From Paenibacillus sp. FSL R7-0273 (GTDB taxonomy: Bacteria > Bacillota > Bacilli > Paenibacillales > Paenibacillaceae), in assembly GCF_000758625.1 (NCBI RefSeq), contig NZ_CP009283.1:3731501-3795500 (forward strand): a stretch of 64,000 bases of DNA. The letters run 5' to 3'. How positions within the stretch are numbered: position 1 is the first letter of the stretch; each line of letters opens with the position of its first letter. Below, piece by piece: positions 36,461-44,456 of this stretch. Below the pieces are notes generated by a model that ran no database searches, was not told the origin of the DNA, and saw nothing but the letters and a program-made list of their open reading frames with translations. A program made the translations under genes and the position numbers.

Positions 36461-37632
36461 AGGGAGTCCTGGCGTGGCCCTTTCTGAGATTGTATCTGCT
36501 GACATTTTTGTATTTCAGCGCCAATTCGATTTTGAATGTAATTATACCCTTGAAAGGTGAATCACTCGGTGCCAGCAATTCGACCATAGGTGTAGTCATG
36601 GGGGCTTATTTATTTACAACGATGTTCCTGCGCCCCTGGGCAGGTCAGGTCATTTATCGACAGGGTCCTGTAAAGGTGCTGCGGATCATTCTGCTTATCA
36701 ATGCCGTAGCTTTATCACTTTATACCTTTACAGGATTAGGCGGATATTTCTTTGCACGGATGCTGCAAGGTATATGCACAGCCTTTTTCTCCATGTCGCT
36801 GCAGCTGGGCATCATCGATTCACTGCCCGAAAAGGACCGTTCACAAGGTATTTCAATGTATTCGCTCTGCGCTTCGTTACCCGGAGTCATTGGGCCATTA
36901 ATGGCAGTGAATATTTGGGAGACCGGGAGCATGAGTGTTTTTTCAGTAACACTTATCAGCATGGCTGTGCTTACCGGTGCTTTTGGCTTCAGTGCCACGA
37001 TGAAGGCTGCAGATATCCGTCCTGTGCCTCAGCAGGCTGACAGGCAGGGCTCCTTTAGCCAGCTATTCACGAACCCGCACTTATTTCTCTGTAGTATTCT
37101 GATGCTGGGTTCATCCGTTGTTTTCGGTGGAGTAACAACGTTTATTCCCTTGTACGCAGGGCAGATCGGGCATGCAAGCGCAGCTCTCTATCTGATGCTG
37201 CAGGCGGGGATGATAGTAGCAGCAAGATTCTTTTTGCGTAAAAAAATACCCTCGGACGGCAAATGGCATCCTGGCTTTGTAAAAGGGATCATTTTGTCTC
37301 TTACTGCTGCTTCCCTATGCACTGGACTATCCGGTTATGGCGGATTTGCAGTTTTCTATTGCGGAGCTTTGCTAATGGGCTTGGCCCAAGCGATGCTGTA
37401 TCCGACATTAACCACCTATTTGACCTTCGTTCTGCCGGAGTCCAAGCGCAACGTACAAATCGGGTTATTCATTGCTATGGCTGACCTGGGCGTATCACTT
37501 GGTGGGGTAATGCTTGGTCCTGTTGCCGACTTGTTATCCTATTCCTGGATGTATATGATTTGCGCCATACTTGGAGCAGGGCTGCTGCTCTTTATTTCCA
37601 GGCAGCAGCTCCGCTTGCATCATGAGAATTGA
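36457..37632 (+). CDS. cntE: Metallophore exporter CntE (MFS)
   Basis: A 391-residue major-facilitator protein with about twelve helices. The first half carries FLRPWAGQVIYRQGP, the loop 2-3 motif of drug-exporter-like MFS proteins. In S. aureus CntE secretes apo-staphylopine. It starts with GTG in an overlap with cntF and is the last gene of the operon. A convergent FAD oxidoreductase gene ends 19 bases later; no clear terminator is seen between. Confidence 0.9.
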   Translation: MKGVLAWPFLRLYLLTFLYFSANSILNVIIPLKGESLGASNSTIGVVMGAYLFTTMFLRPWAGQVIYRQGPVKVLRIILLINAVALSLYTFTGLGGYFFARMLQGICTAFFSMSLQLGIIDSLPEKDRSQGISMYSLCASLPGVIGPLMAVNIWETGSMSVFSVTLISMAVLTGAFGFSATMKAADIRPVPQQADRQGSFSQLFTNPHLFLCSILMLGSSVVFGGVTTFIPLYAGQIGHASAALYLMLQAGMIVAARFFLRKKIPSDGKWHPGFVKGIILSLTAASLCTGLSGYGGFAVFYCGALLMGLAQAMLYPTLTTYLTFVLPESKRNVQIGLFIAMADLGVSLGGVMLGPVADLLSYSWMYMICAILGAGLLLFISRQQLRLHHEN

Positions 37633-37651
37633 AATAATCCTTATTGTTCAT

Positions 37652-38869
37652 TCATGTCACAGCAAGGGGTCTGGTCTGCAGATAAAGGTCCAGATCCGGG
37701 CTGGACCCTGTGAGGATCTTGTCGGAGACAATTTTGGCTAAAACCCCGTTGTACACAGTGCCGTTATCTCCATAAGCCATAATCATATAGCAATGCGGAT
37801 AGGCATCATATTGGCCGATGATTGGCATGCCGTCGTGCGTTCCTCCATAAAAGGCACCCAGATAGTATTCCGGTACAGCCTGAATATCCGGGAATAGCTC
37901 GCTAAACGCCTCAATCAGCTTATCCTTGCTTGCAAGGATTCTGGAATCCCTTGTTTCAGCATAGGCCGTATCCTTGTCCATGCCTCCAATGATAATCCGG
38001 TTGTCGGGTGTTGTACGCATATACACATAAGGGCGTGCAGTTTCCCATATTAAGGTTCGTTTATGCCAGCTTGAAAAATCGGCGATAGGCCTTGTGATTA
38101 CAGCATAAGAGCTGGCCAGTGTAGCATTTTTTTCTACTTTAAAATCACTGTCTTCATAACCTGCTGCGATAATAACATGTCTGGCCCTAATTTCCCGGTG
38201 CTCTTTGGTATAGAAGAGGGCATAATCCTGTTCGAAACGTCTGCCTGTTATCTCTGTATTTTCAAATATCAAGCCTCCCAGTGACTTAACCTTCTCAAGC
38301 AGACCGTAAACGAATTTAAGCGGATTCATCTCAGCATCATCGTGATAGTACAGTGCGGACTCTTTCTGAAAGGGATACAGGGCGGATATTTGCCGCGCAT
38401 CCCACAGATCCACTTTGAACCCGTATTTCTTAAGGAGAGCATGCTCACTGACCAGGTCTGATACATCCTCTTTGCAGCTAGCATAATACAGGCTGTCCCG
38501 TCTGATAAATTCAGGATTTATGGGTAGCTGGCTGCTTACCCGCTCAATGTCGTTAATAGACTGCTCACATAGCTTGAGATGACGTGCAGCAGCCTCCTCA
38601 CCAAAAGAATGGCTCAGGGAAACAAAGCTTTTTTCTCCTGCGTACTGTATTAATGCTGTATTGGTGCTAGTGCTGCCTTCTCCCGCTTTTCTTTTGTCGA
38701 CTATAACGACAGACATCCCTTGCTCACACAGGAGATTTGCACACTGGGCGCCTGAGCTGCCTGCACCAATGATCAGGACATCACAGGATATGTTCTCTTC
38801 GAGCTTGGGATAAGAAGGGGGGGCAGCGACCGTTGTCGGCCAGTACAATTTACCGCTTTGCAGATCCAT
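37652..38869 (-). CDS. FAD-dependent oxidoreductase (DAO/glycine-oxidase-like)
   Basis: A 405-residue flavoprotein. The N-terminal Rossmann motif is VLIIGAGSSGAQCANLL (about 31-47), followed by STSTNTALIQYAGEKS. The C-terminal FAD segment MIMAYGDNGTVYNG is typical of the DadA/glycine oxidase group. It lacks the C-terminal Rieske domain found in some related Bacillus enzymes. It probably oxidises a secondary or D-amine, and its convergent place after cntE invites a link to opine or D-histidine turnover, but that is only positional. A 9-base direct repeat sits in its promoter region. Confidence 0.87.
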   Translation of the reverse strand: MDLQSGKLYWPTTVAAPPSYPKLEENISCDVLIIGAGSSGAQCANLLCEQGMSVVIVDKRKAGEGSTSTNTALIQYAGEKSFVSLSHSFGEEAAARHLKLCEQSINDIERVSSQLPINPEFIRRDSLYYASCKEDVSDLVSEHALLKKYGFKVDLWDARQISALYPFQKESALYYHDDAEMNPLKFVYGLLEKVKSLGGLIFENTEITGRRFEQDYALFYTKEHREIRARHVIIAAGYEDSDFKVEKNATLASSYAVITRPIADFSSWHKRTLIWETARPYVYMRTTPDNRIIIGGMDKDTAYAETRDSRILASKDKLIEAFSELFPDIQAVPEYYLGAFYGGTHDGMPIIGQYDAYPHCYMIMAYGDNGTVYNGVLAKIVSDKILTGSSPDLDLYLQTRPLAVT

Positions 38870-39052
38870 ATTCAGTCTCTCCCTTATTCATATTCGACAC
38901 TTAGTATGGACACTTAGCAGTGACCCGATGCAAGATGTTTTGCTGCTGTTCATGAAATAGCATAAATATTACTTGCATAAGCAGCTGGTTACCTAGGAAA
39001 ACTTCCATGGAACGATCAAGCAGTGAGATTTGATTTCCGGGAGGTTAAAACA

Positions 39053-39241
39053 ATGACAACTCAGGATCCGAAGGAGCTTCTAAAGAAAAAACACGAGCAG
39101 GATGAGCACAAACGGCAGTTCACCAATTTTGCCCGCAGCGTAAGCGGTCACGGCGAGGAAGAAGCAGGCCAGGAATTCAGTAATGACCGGGTGTCTGATG
39201 ATCAAAACCGTATGAAATCTGTAGAGAACAAACGCGATTAA
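39053..39241 (+). CDS. Small hydrophilic protein of unknown function
   Basis: A 62-residue, highly charged protein (many Lys, Glu, Asp, Gln), without cysteine, signal peptide or hydrophobic segment, and probably disordered. The frame is open from 39023, but GGGAGG lies about 9 bases before the ATG at 39053. A strong bidirectional terminator follows. Such short soluble proteins in spore formers can be spore-associated, but no motif supports this here. Confidence 0.65.
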   Translation: MTTQDPKELLKKKHEQDEHKRQFTNFARSVSGHGEEEAGQEFSNDRVSDDQNRMKSVENKRD

Positions 39242-39257
39242 CCCTGTAAAGGCCATA

Positions 39258-39290
39258 AAGAAAGCCGATCCCGGAAGGATCGGCTTTCTT
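39258..39290. terminator. Bidirectional terminator
   Basis: A perfect 14-base stem AAGAAAGCCGATCC / GGATCGGCTTTCTT with a 5-base loop lies between convergent genes. Confidence 0.93.
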
Positions 39291-39303
39291 ATAACCTGCT
39301 GTT

Positions 39304-40599
39304 CTAATCCGTATCCAAATCGAAATTCTTGTCTCCGATATTAAAGCTTCCATCTGCCTGAAGGAAGAAGAGGGCGCTTTCAACCTTACCGTCATTATAG
39401 ACCATCACAATGGTATTGCCGCTTATTTTGTATGAACCGGAGGATGCATTCCCCGCTGCTCCGGTGGTCGGTGCGCCGCCCTGAACATTCCCGATCATGA
39501 AATTGTCACTTTCAAAGGAGCCGTCAGCACGGAGGACCAGTGTTTCTTTCCAGGAGGTGGAGCCGGCTGAAATCCCGCTGAGTCCCTGGAAGCCCCGGTG
39601 GATATACGTATTGTTCAGGGTCAGACCGCTCTTGACCGGCTTAACCTGCTCCAGCTCTACGTCATCGATATACAGCTTGCCGGATTTAACCGCAATCGGA
39701 TACGTTTCGCCGTTGTTAAGCTTCATCGTTCCACTCTGAATGGTATAGGTCTGGCAGCTGTCGCGCTTACAGTCAATCGTTTCCGGTCCGCCTTTGGACG
39801 GTGCATCAACCACGACCTTGTTGCCTGGCAGGAAGGTGAAGATATTCCAGCACATGCCGCCGCATTCATATCCGCTGTAATCCGGACTGAAGCCGTAATA
39901 CATCCCCTGAAGCTTATTGAGCTCCGCTGTGCCTGAGGCCGGCGCCTTGTACGAGCCGTCTCCCGCTGGAGGGGCAGGCACGGTTACCGGTTTTTGCGGC
40001 TGTGATGACGGCTGCGGCGATGGCTGGTTTACGCCTGCTTGATCTTCAAGCTGCTTTTTAAAATGTTCCAGCTGCTTATCAATTTCAGCTTTGGCCGTTG
40101 CTTTGGTTAACCCTTGACTGGTCAGATAAGGCTCCGTATACACCAGCACCTGCGGCAGATACGGATTCCAGGCCACCAGCGCCTGCGTGGACTCTCCAAT
40201 GAAGCGCAGAGGAACCATCGTGTAATTATCGATTATTGTAGGAGCCTGCAATAAAGTTAACGTGGAGCCGTTAACAGCTGCCGTTTTGCTGTTTATTGTC
40301 ATGACAATAGTTAATCCTTCCTTATTGCCGGTCACCTTCTGAGCAGCTTGATCCCAGCTTACCTCCATGCCCATTGCCTCAAACAGGGGTCTGAACGGAA
40401 CAAGCACCGTACCCTTTTCATTGACAGGTGCTTTTTCAAAAGCAAGGACTTTATCATCCAGCTTAACCTCAATATTCTTGTTGACCGCAGCGAATGTCTG
40501 ACCGGGGGACAAATTCAGCAGCAATATCGCTCCCGCCAATACAGCGGTACATAACAGCCACCTCATACCTTGAGCCGGAAGCCCTCTCCACCTGACCAC
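39304..40599 (-). CDS. Secreted protein with copper-amine-oxidase-N-like domain
   Basis: About 431 residues. An N-terminal signal or anchor helix (LLCTAVLAGAILLLNLSPG) is followed by a typical Paenibacillaceae copper amine oxidase N-like domain (about 40-150; VLVPFRPLFEAMG, TMVPLRFIGE). Next come a coiled-coil stretch, a Pro/Gln linker (NQPSPQPSSQPQKP) and a C-terminal region with two CxxxC-type pairs. The domain is structural and does not imply amine oxidation. I place the start at GTG 40599 because AAAGGGTGAT lies 5' to it; ATG 40605 and an upstream start at 40665 are alternatives. Role probably at the cell surface. Confidence 0.82.
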   Translation of the reverse strand: MVRWRGLPAQGMRWLLCTAVLAGAILLLNLSPGQTFAAVNKNIEVKLDDKVLAFEKAPVNEKGTVLVPFRPLFEAMGMEVSWDQAAQKVTGNKEGLTIVMTINSKTAAVNGSTLTLLQAPTIIDNYTMVPLRFIGESTQALVAWNPYLPQVLVYTEPYLTSQGLTKATAKAEIDKQLEHFKKQLEDQAGVNQPSPQPSSQPQKPVTVPAPPAGDGSYKAPASGTAELNKLQGMYYGFSPDYSGYECGGMCWNIFTFLPGNKVVVDAPSKGGPETIDCKRDSCQTYTIQSGTMKLNNGETYPIAVKSGKLYIDDVELEQVKPVKSGLTLNNTYIHRGFQGLSGISAGSTSWKETLVLRADGSFESDNFMIGNVQGGAPTTGAAGNASSGSYKISGNTIVMVYNDGKVESALFFLQADGSFNIGDKNFDLDTD

Positions 40600-40697
40600 T
40601 AACATCACCCTTTCCCGATTGTAGAATAAATGACAGATTTTTATTTTATTAACCGGATGTGCCAAAAGACAAACAAAAGCTCCTCATCCCAAAACAA

Positions 40698-40726
40698 TTG
40701 ACCATAGGACAAAACGATCTTATAAT
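40698..40726 (+). promoter_or_regulatory. Promoter of the receptor/peptide pair
   Basis: TTGACC at 40698-40703 and TATAAT at 40721-40726 with a 17-base spacer, 36 bases before the receptor start. Confidence 0.8.
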
Positions 40727-40762
40727 TGTAATAATATGGTACATAAAGGGGTGAAATAGAAT

Positions 40763-41602
40763 TTGTTGGAACTTGATGGAATGAATGCTGATTCATTAAT
40801 CGACATGCTAAAAGCCTCATTCTCTCTAGATAACTGGACAGCCATGATAGAGATATCTGACAAGCTTATAGAAGTAGTCTCAGTCATACATGCAACCAAT
40901 CTGGATGGATTAGAAGCGCAGCTGCTCAAACGGTCTCTAGTTTACTATTTTGGTTTCAGCCTTTGCGCAAAGGGGATCGCTTTTCAGAAATTAGGAGATT
41001 ATAACTTTACAAGGGAGTGTATTAAAAGGTATTCGAACTTGAGCTGGTTAAAGCTTTACGATGAAGATTCATTGTCGGAAATTGAATATTATAAGAGCAT
41101 TGCCGTAGCAAATGCATTTGTAATTGATTTGCTTGAGGGGGACACAAGGGTTCTGCCTGATTATGTTGAATTCCTTAAGACCTGTAGCAGAAATGAGCTT
41201 ACTGCCGGCTTGCTAAACATTTTAGACTCAGCATTAAAATACAATTATTCAGTGGACTCAGCATTGGACGAATTACAAGGTTATGTTATAAAAGCCAATG
41301 CTTCCTCACCAGCTGTAGATGTTCATTATTACATAGAATATACTCATCTATTATCGGTTTACTCATTTAAAAGAGGAAAAATAGAATATGCAATAAACCT
41401 AATAATTGAAAATATAGTATTGAGTGGTAGACTAGGAGATGGGAGCGGTTTTAGAAAGTCGACTGCTTTTTATGAACTTGTTAGAGCTGACGCCAATGCT
41501 TCCCAGCAGCAGGAGTATCACTACATAATGAAAAAAATCATAGAGAGGGAGTTCAATGATGAAAAAGAAGCTTTTGTTATTGACCACCGTATTACTGATT
41601 AG
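40763..41602 (+). CDS. RRNPP-like peptide receptor (AloR/Rap-like, TPR-type)
   Basis: A 279-residue all-helical soluble protein whose helices pair in TPR-like fashion (for example AKGIAFQKLGDYNFTRECIKRYSNL and VYSFKRGKIEYAINLII). I see no N-terminal helix-turn-helix, so it would act by protein binding like Rap proteins, or it is a shortened AimR/AloR relative. The start is TTG (40763 or 40766) after AAAGGGGTGA. Its 3' end overlaps a gene for a 47-residue secreted peptide in another frame, the classic organisation of rap-phr and alo pairs. Codon use is more AT-rich than its neighbours. The receptor call rests mainly on this pairing. Confidence 0.72.
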   Translation: MLELDGMNADSLIDMLKASFSLDNWTAMIEISDKLIEVVSVIHATNLDGLEAQLLKRSLVYYFGFSLCAKGIAFQKLGDYNFTRECIKRYSNLSWLKLYDEDSLSEIEYYKSIAVANAFVIDLLEGDTRVLPDYVEFLKTCSRNELTAGLLNILDSALKYNYSVDSALDELQGYVIKANASSPAVDVHYYIEYTHLLSVYSFKRGKIEYAINLIIENIVLSGRLGDGSGFRKSTAFYELVRADANASQQQEYHYIMKKIIEREFNDEKEAFVIDHRITD

Positions 41603-41699
41603 TTCATTCTCAATTTTGGCTGCGGCAAGTGCTGATGAAGTGAAAAGTGTAGTTTATAAAGGAACAATTACAACAAACACCCATGGTATGGGTCACTAA
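41556..41699 (+). CDS. Secreted signalling pro-peptide (AloP/Phr-like)
   Basis: A 47-residue protein too short for usual gene calling. It has MMKKK, a hydrophobic helix (about 6-21) and an AxA signal-peptidase site (ASA at 24-26), then a 21-residue tail ending NTHGMGH. Phr/Alo pro-peptides have this build, and the C-terminal hexapeptide THGMGH resembles the SHGRGG-type peptides reported for Paenibacillus polymyxa. AGAGGGAG precedes ATG 41556/41559. It overlaps the receptor gene by 47 bases in another frame and ends 58 bases before a terminator. Expected path: export, proteolysis, reimport by an oligopeptide permease, binding to the receptor. Confidence 0.75.
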   Translation: MMKKKLLLLTTVLLISSFSILAAASADEVKSVVYKGTITTNTHGMGH

Positions 41700-41757
41700 A
41701 TTACTATTATTGATTGGATTCTGTTTTGACACCGGACAAGAACATATTCCATTAAGA

Positions 41758-41779
41758 CCCGCGCTGAGCGCGGGTTTTT
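41758..41779 (+). terminator. Terminator of the receptor/peptide operon
   Basis: CCCGCGC and GCGCGGG form a perfect 7-base stem with a TGA loop, followed by TTTTT. Confidence 0.92.
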
Positions 41780-41826
41780 ATTTGTGGAATCAGGTACCTG
41801 CTGGAGGCTTCCCGCTGAGACCGGTT

Positions 41827-41860
41827 TGATCATTTACTGAAACTTGATTTACAATGATCA
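41827..41860 (+). promoter_or_regulatory. Promoter of the orphan kinase with inverted repeat
   Basis: TGATCATT (41827-41834) and AATGATCA (41853-41860) are perfect inverted arms. A TACAAT -10 (41850-41855) overlaps the right arm, and the left arm lies at the -35 position 17 bases upstream. A dimeric regulator could bind here. Confidence 0.5.
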
Positions 41861-41903
41861 TAAAAGGTAATGATACATAGGCTGAAAGGGATGGCGTTAA
41901 ATT

Positions 41904-43286
41904 ATGGTCAGATCTTTATATACACGAGTCGTACTAATCTTTCTGGCTTCTGTAATCGGGGGCACCCTTATATCCTTTTTACTGGCAGCCTGGATCTTTG
42001 AAGATAAGCTGAATGAAAACCTGCAGATTCCTATGATCTATTTCGGCCAGGATATTGCCCGTATGTACGGGACATTCCCGGCAGATGAAGCAAGTGCTTA
42101 TGTGAGCGGAATGAGTCAGCTTAAAATGTATAACCTCAGGTTTTTTGACGAGACCGGCGAGTATGAGTCATTTGGAGAGCCTAACGAATATCAGCCGGCA
42201 ACAGTTACCAAAGAGCAGATCAACCTCATCTTGAACGGAGATGTGGTTCAGGTGAACCGAGGTGTGGTGAGCACTACTCTTGTCGGGCTGCCTTTTACAA
42301 GCAACGGGGAGACCAAAGCCATGTTCATCGACCAAAGAACGCCTACCTCTAACACGCTGGCGATACAATTTCTGCTGAACTTTTCCATTTATACACTGGT
42401 GACAGGCAGTCTGGTTATACTCGTTGCCACCAAGTTCCTCGTTAATCCGATTAAAAAGCTGACGGATGCTACCAGGCATATCGCCGGCGGGAATTTCAAC
42501 ATCAGGCTGAATATTAAGCAAAAAGGGGAGCTGGGGGCGCTGGCCCAGAGCTTTGAAGAAATGACCCGGGATTTGCAGCAGGTGGAGCAGCTGCGCCGGG
42601 ATTTTGTTTCAAATGTATCTCATGAAGTCCAGTCACCGCTAACCTCGATCACCGGATATGCCAAAGCGCTGAAGCAGATGAACCTCCCGGACCGGGAGCG
42701 GGACCGTTATCTGGATATTATTATCTCTGAAGCGGAACGGATGTCCAAAATGAGCGACGGCCTCCTGAAGCTGAGCCTGCTTGAATCACAGTCACAGCAG
42801 CTGCAGTTCAGCACCTTCAGTCTGGATGAGCAGATCAGGCGGGTTATTGTGGCGCTTCAGCCGCAATGGTCAGCGCGCAGCATCAGCTTTGAGCTTCAGT
42901 TAAAGCCCATTCAAATGGAAGCAGATTATGATCTTTTAAACCAGGTATGGACGAATATTCTCGGCAACAGCATTAAATTCTCCAATGAGGGAGGTGCGGT
43001 TACCGTCAGTATCAGGCAGGATAGCAGGAGTGTCATCGTCCGGATAACCGATACGGGAATCGGCATATCTCCGGAGGACCAGCGGCGCATTTTCGAAAGG
43101 TTCTTTAAGGCAGACCGCTCTCACAGCCGACAGAATGGCGGCAGCGGCATGGGCTTAGCGATCGTGAAGCAGATTGTTATGCTGCATTCCGGTGACATCC
43201 GGGCCGAAAGCGAAAGCGGCAAGGGCACAAGCATCATTATTACTTTGCCGCTAAAGCCGCCAACCGGGCAGGCTAATATAACCTAA
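41904..43286 (+). CDS. Sensor histidine kinase, orphan
   Basis: A 460-residue membrane kinase. TM1 at about 8-30 and TM2 at about 155-178 flank an extracellular sensor domain. Then come HAMP (NPIKKLTDATRHIAGGNFN), the HisKA box with phospho-acceptor His240 in FVSNVSHEVQSPL, and the ATPase domain with N box (NILGNSIKFSNEGG), G1 (DTGIGI) and G2 (GGSGMGLAI). Such kinases normally follow a response regulator gene; none is adjacent. It has its own promoter and terminator. The orphan OmpR-type regulator at 21.6 kb is one conceivable partner, without direct evidence. Confidence 0.92.
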   Translation: MVRSLYTRVVLIFLASVIGGTLISFLLAAWIFEDKLNENLQIPMIYFGQDIARMYGTFPADEASAYVSGMSQLKMYNLRFFDETGEYESFGEPNEYQPATVTKEQINLILNGDVVQVNRGVVSTTLVGLPFTSNGETKAMFIDQRTPTSNTLAIQFLLNFSIYTLVTGSLVILVATKFLVNPIKKLTDATRHIAGGNFNIRLNIKQKGELGALAQSFEEMTRDLQQVEQLRRDFVSNVSHEVQSPLTSITGYAKALKQMNLPDRERDRYLDIIISEAERMSKMSDGLLKLSLLESQSQQLQFSTFSLDEQIRRVIVALQPQWSARSISFELQLKPIQMEADYDLLNQVWTNILGNSIKFSNEGGAVTVSIRQDSRSVIVRITDTGIGISPEDQRRIFERFFKADRSHSRQNGGSGMGLAIVKQIVMLHSGDIRAESESGKGTSIIITLPLKPPTGQANIT

Positions 43287-43302
43287 GCATATTCAACCAC
43301 AT

Positions 43303-43341
43303 GGGGCGTGTACATCTAATGGATGTAGCGCCTCTTTTTTT
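43303..43341 (+). terminator. Terminator after the orphan kinase gene
   Basis: GGGGCG and TACATC pair with GATGTA and CGCCTC in one long stem with a small bulge, followed by seven T. Confidence 0.85.
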
Positions 43342-43449
43342 ATGCCAGTTCATACTCCGTTCATATTGCCGTCACGAAGGGGACATATGGACTGGGTACA
43401 CTTTAAACATGCCGATAATACGGCTCTACAGATATAAGGACAGGAGAAG

Positions 43450-44430
43450 ATGAACGTGGAAGAAAATGTGAACATCAGGAACGGAACCGGAATCCGCAAA
43501 AAACGGAGACTGTGGTTAAAGATAATAGGAGGAATACTCCGGGCACTTGTGTTGTTCGTGGGCATTGTATTTATCGTGCATGTGATCAGTAAAGGGGTCG
43601 AGAAAAATAAAATCGAAACTTACGGTCAATATGTCACCGTGGATGACAAGCAGATGAATGTGTTCATTCAAGGCAGCGGTCCACAGACAATCGTCCTTCT
43701 GCCAGGACAGGGGACCCCGTCGCCAGTGCTTGATTTTAAACTGCTGATCGACGAATTGTCCCCGGATTACCGGGTCGTCGCCATTGAACCCTTCGGATAC
43801 GGACTCAGCGACACAACAGATAAGGCAAGGACAACCGAGAATATCGTAAGCGAAATTCACGAAGCTGTTCAGCAGCTGGATATCGGCCGTTACATTCTTA
43901 TGGGACATTCGATCACTGGACTGTACGGTGTGTCCTATGTGAACAGCTATCCTGATGAGGTTCTCGCTTTTGTCGGCATTGACAGCAGTGTTCCGAATCA
44001 ACCCGGTATGGATGTCAAGCTCCCTCTGAAATCAATGCAGCTTCTGCAGCAGTCAGGTCTGATGAGGTTACTCCAAAAAGTGAGCGGAGATGCTTATGCG
44101 TCACTTGACTACGATGAGCATACTAAAGAGCAGATGCGTCTCATTACAAATCAAGTCGGGGGTAATGCAACATTGATGGACGAGCTTAAGCATCTCGGCT
44201 CCAATTTTAAGAATGGAGAACAGCTCACTTATCCTAATGAACTGCCGGTGCTCCTCTTTGTCCAGTCGAACAACGAGCAGAACGAGCAATGGGTTCCGCT
44301 GCATGAGGCCCAAGTCAAACAGTCTGCGCAAGGCCTGATGATCCCGATGGAAGGCTCTCATTACCTGCATCATACGAAATACAAGGAAATCGCTGAGGCC
44401 TTCAAAGATTATATGAAGCATATCCAATAA
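43450..44430 (+). CDS. Membrane-anchored alpha/beta hydrolase, copy 1
   Basis: A 326-residue hydrolase with an N-terminal transmembrane helix (about 22-44) and an extracellular alpha/beta domain. VLLPGQGTPSP precedes the oxyanion region, MGHSITG carries the nucleophile Ser, and the late His lies in GSHYLHH. The elbow is GHSIT rather than canonical GxSxG. The next gene is a close paralogue. The start may be ATG 43450 or GTG 43456, since AGGAG is very near. Substrate unknown; possibly a lipid or small ester at the cell surface. Confidence 0.87.
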   Translation: MNVEENVNIRNGTGIRKKRRLWLKIIGGILRALVLFVGIVFIVHVISKGVEKNKIETYGQYVTVDDKQMNVFIQGSGPQTIVLLPGQGTPSPVLDFKLLIDELSPDYRVVAIEPFGYGLSDTTDKARTTENIVSEIHEAVQQLDIGRYILMGHSITGLYGVSYVNSYPDEVLAFVGIDSSVPNQPGMDVKLPLKSMQLLQQSGLMRLLQKVSGDAYASLDYDEHTKEQMRLITNQVGGNATLMDELKHLGSNFKNGEQLTYPNELPVLLFVQSNNEQNEQWVPLHEAQVKQSAQGLMIPMEGSHYLHHTKYKEIAEAFKDYMKHIQ

Positions 44431-44456
44431 ATAGTGTTCAAGAGGAGAAGAAGCGT

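Noticed and set aside
40763..41602. Receptor gene as a DNA-binding AimR-type regulator
   Set aside because: The N-terminus lacks a recognisable helix-turn-helix and the length is short for AimR, so a Rap-like or shortened Alo receptor is preferred.
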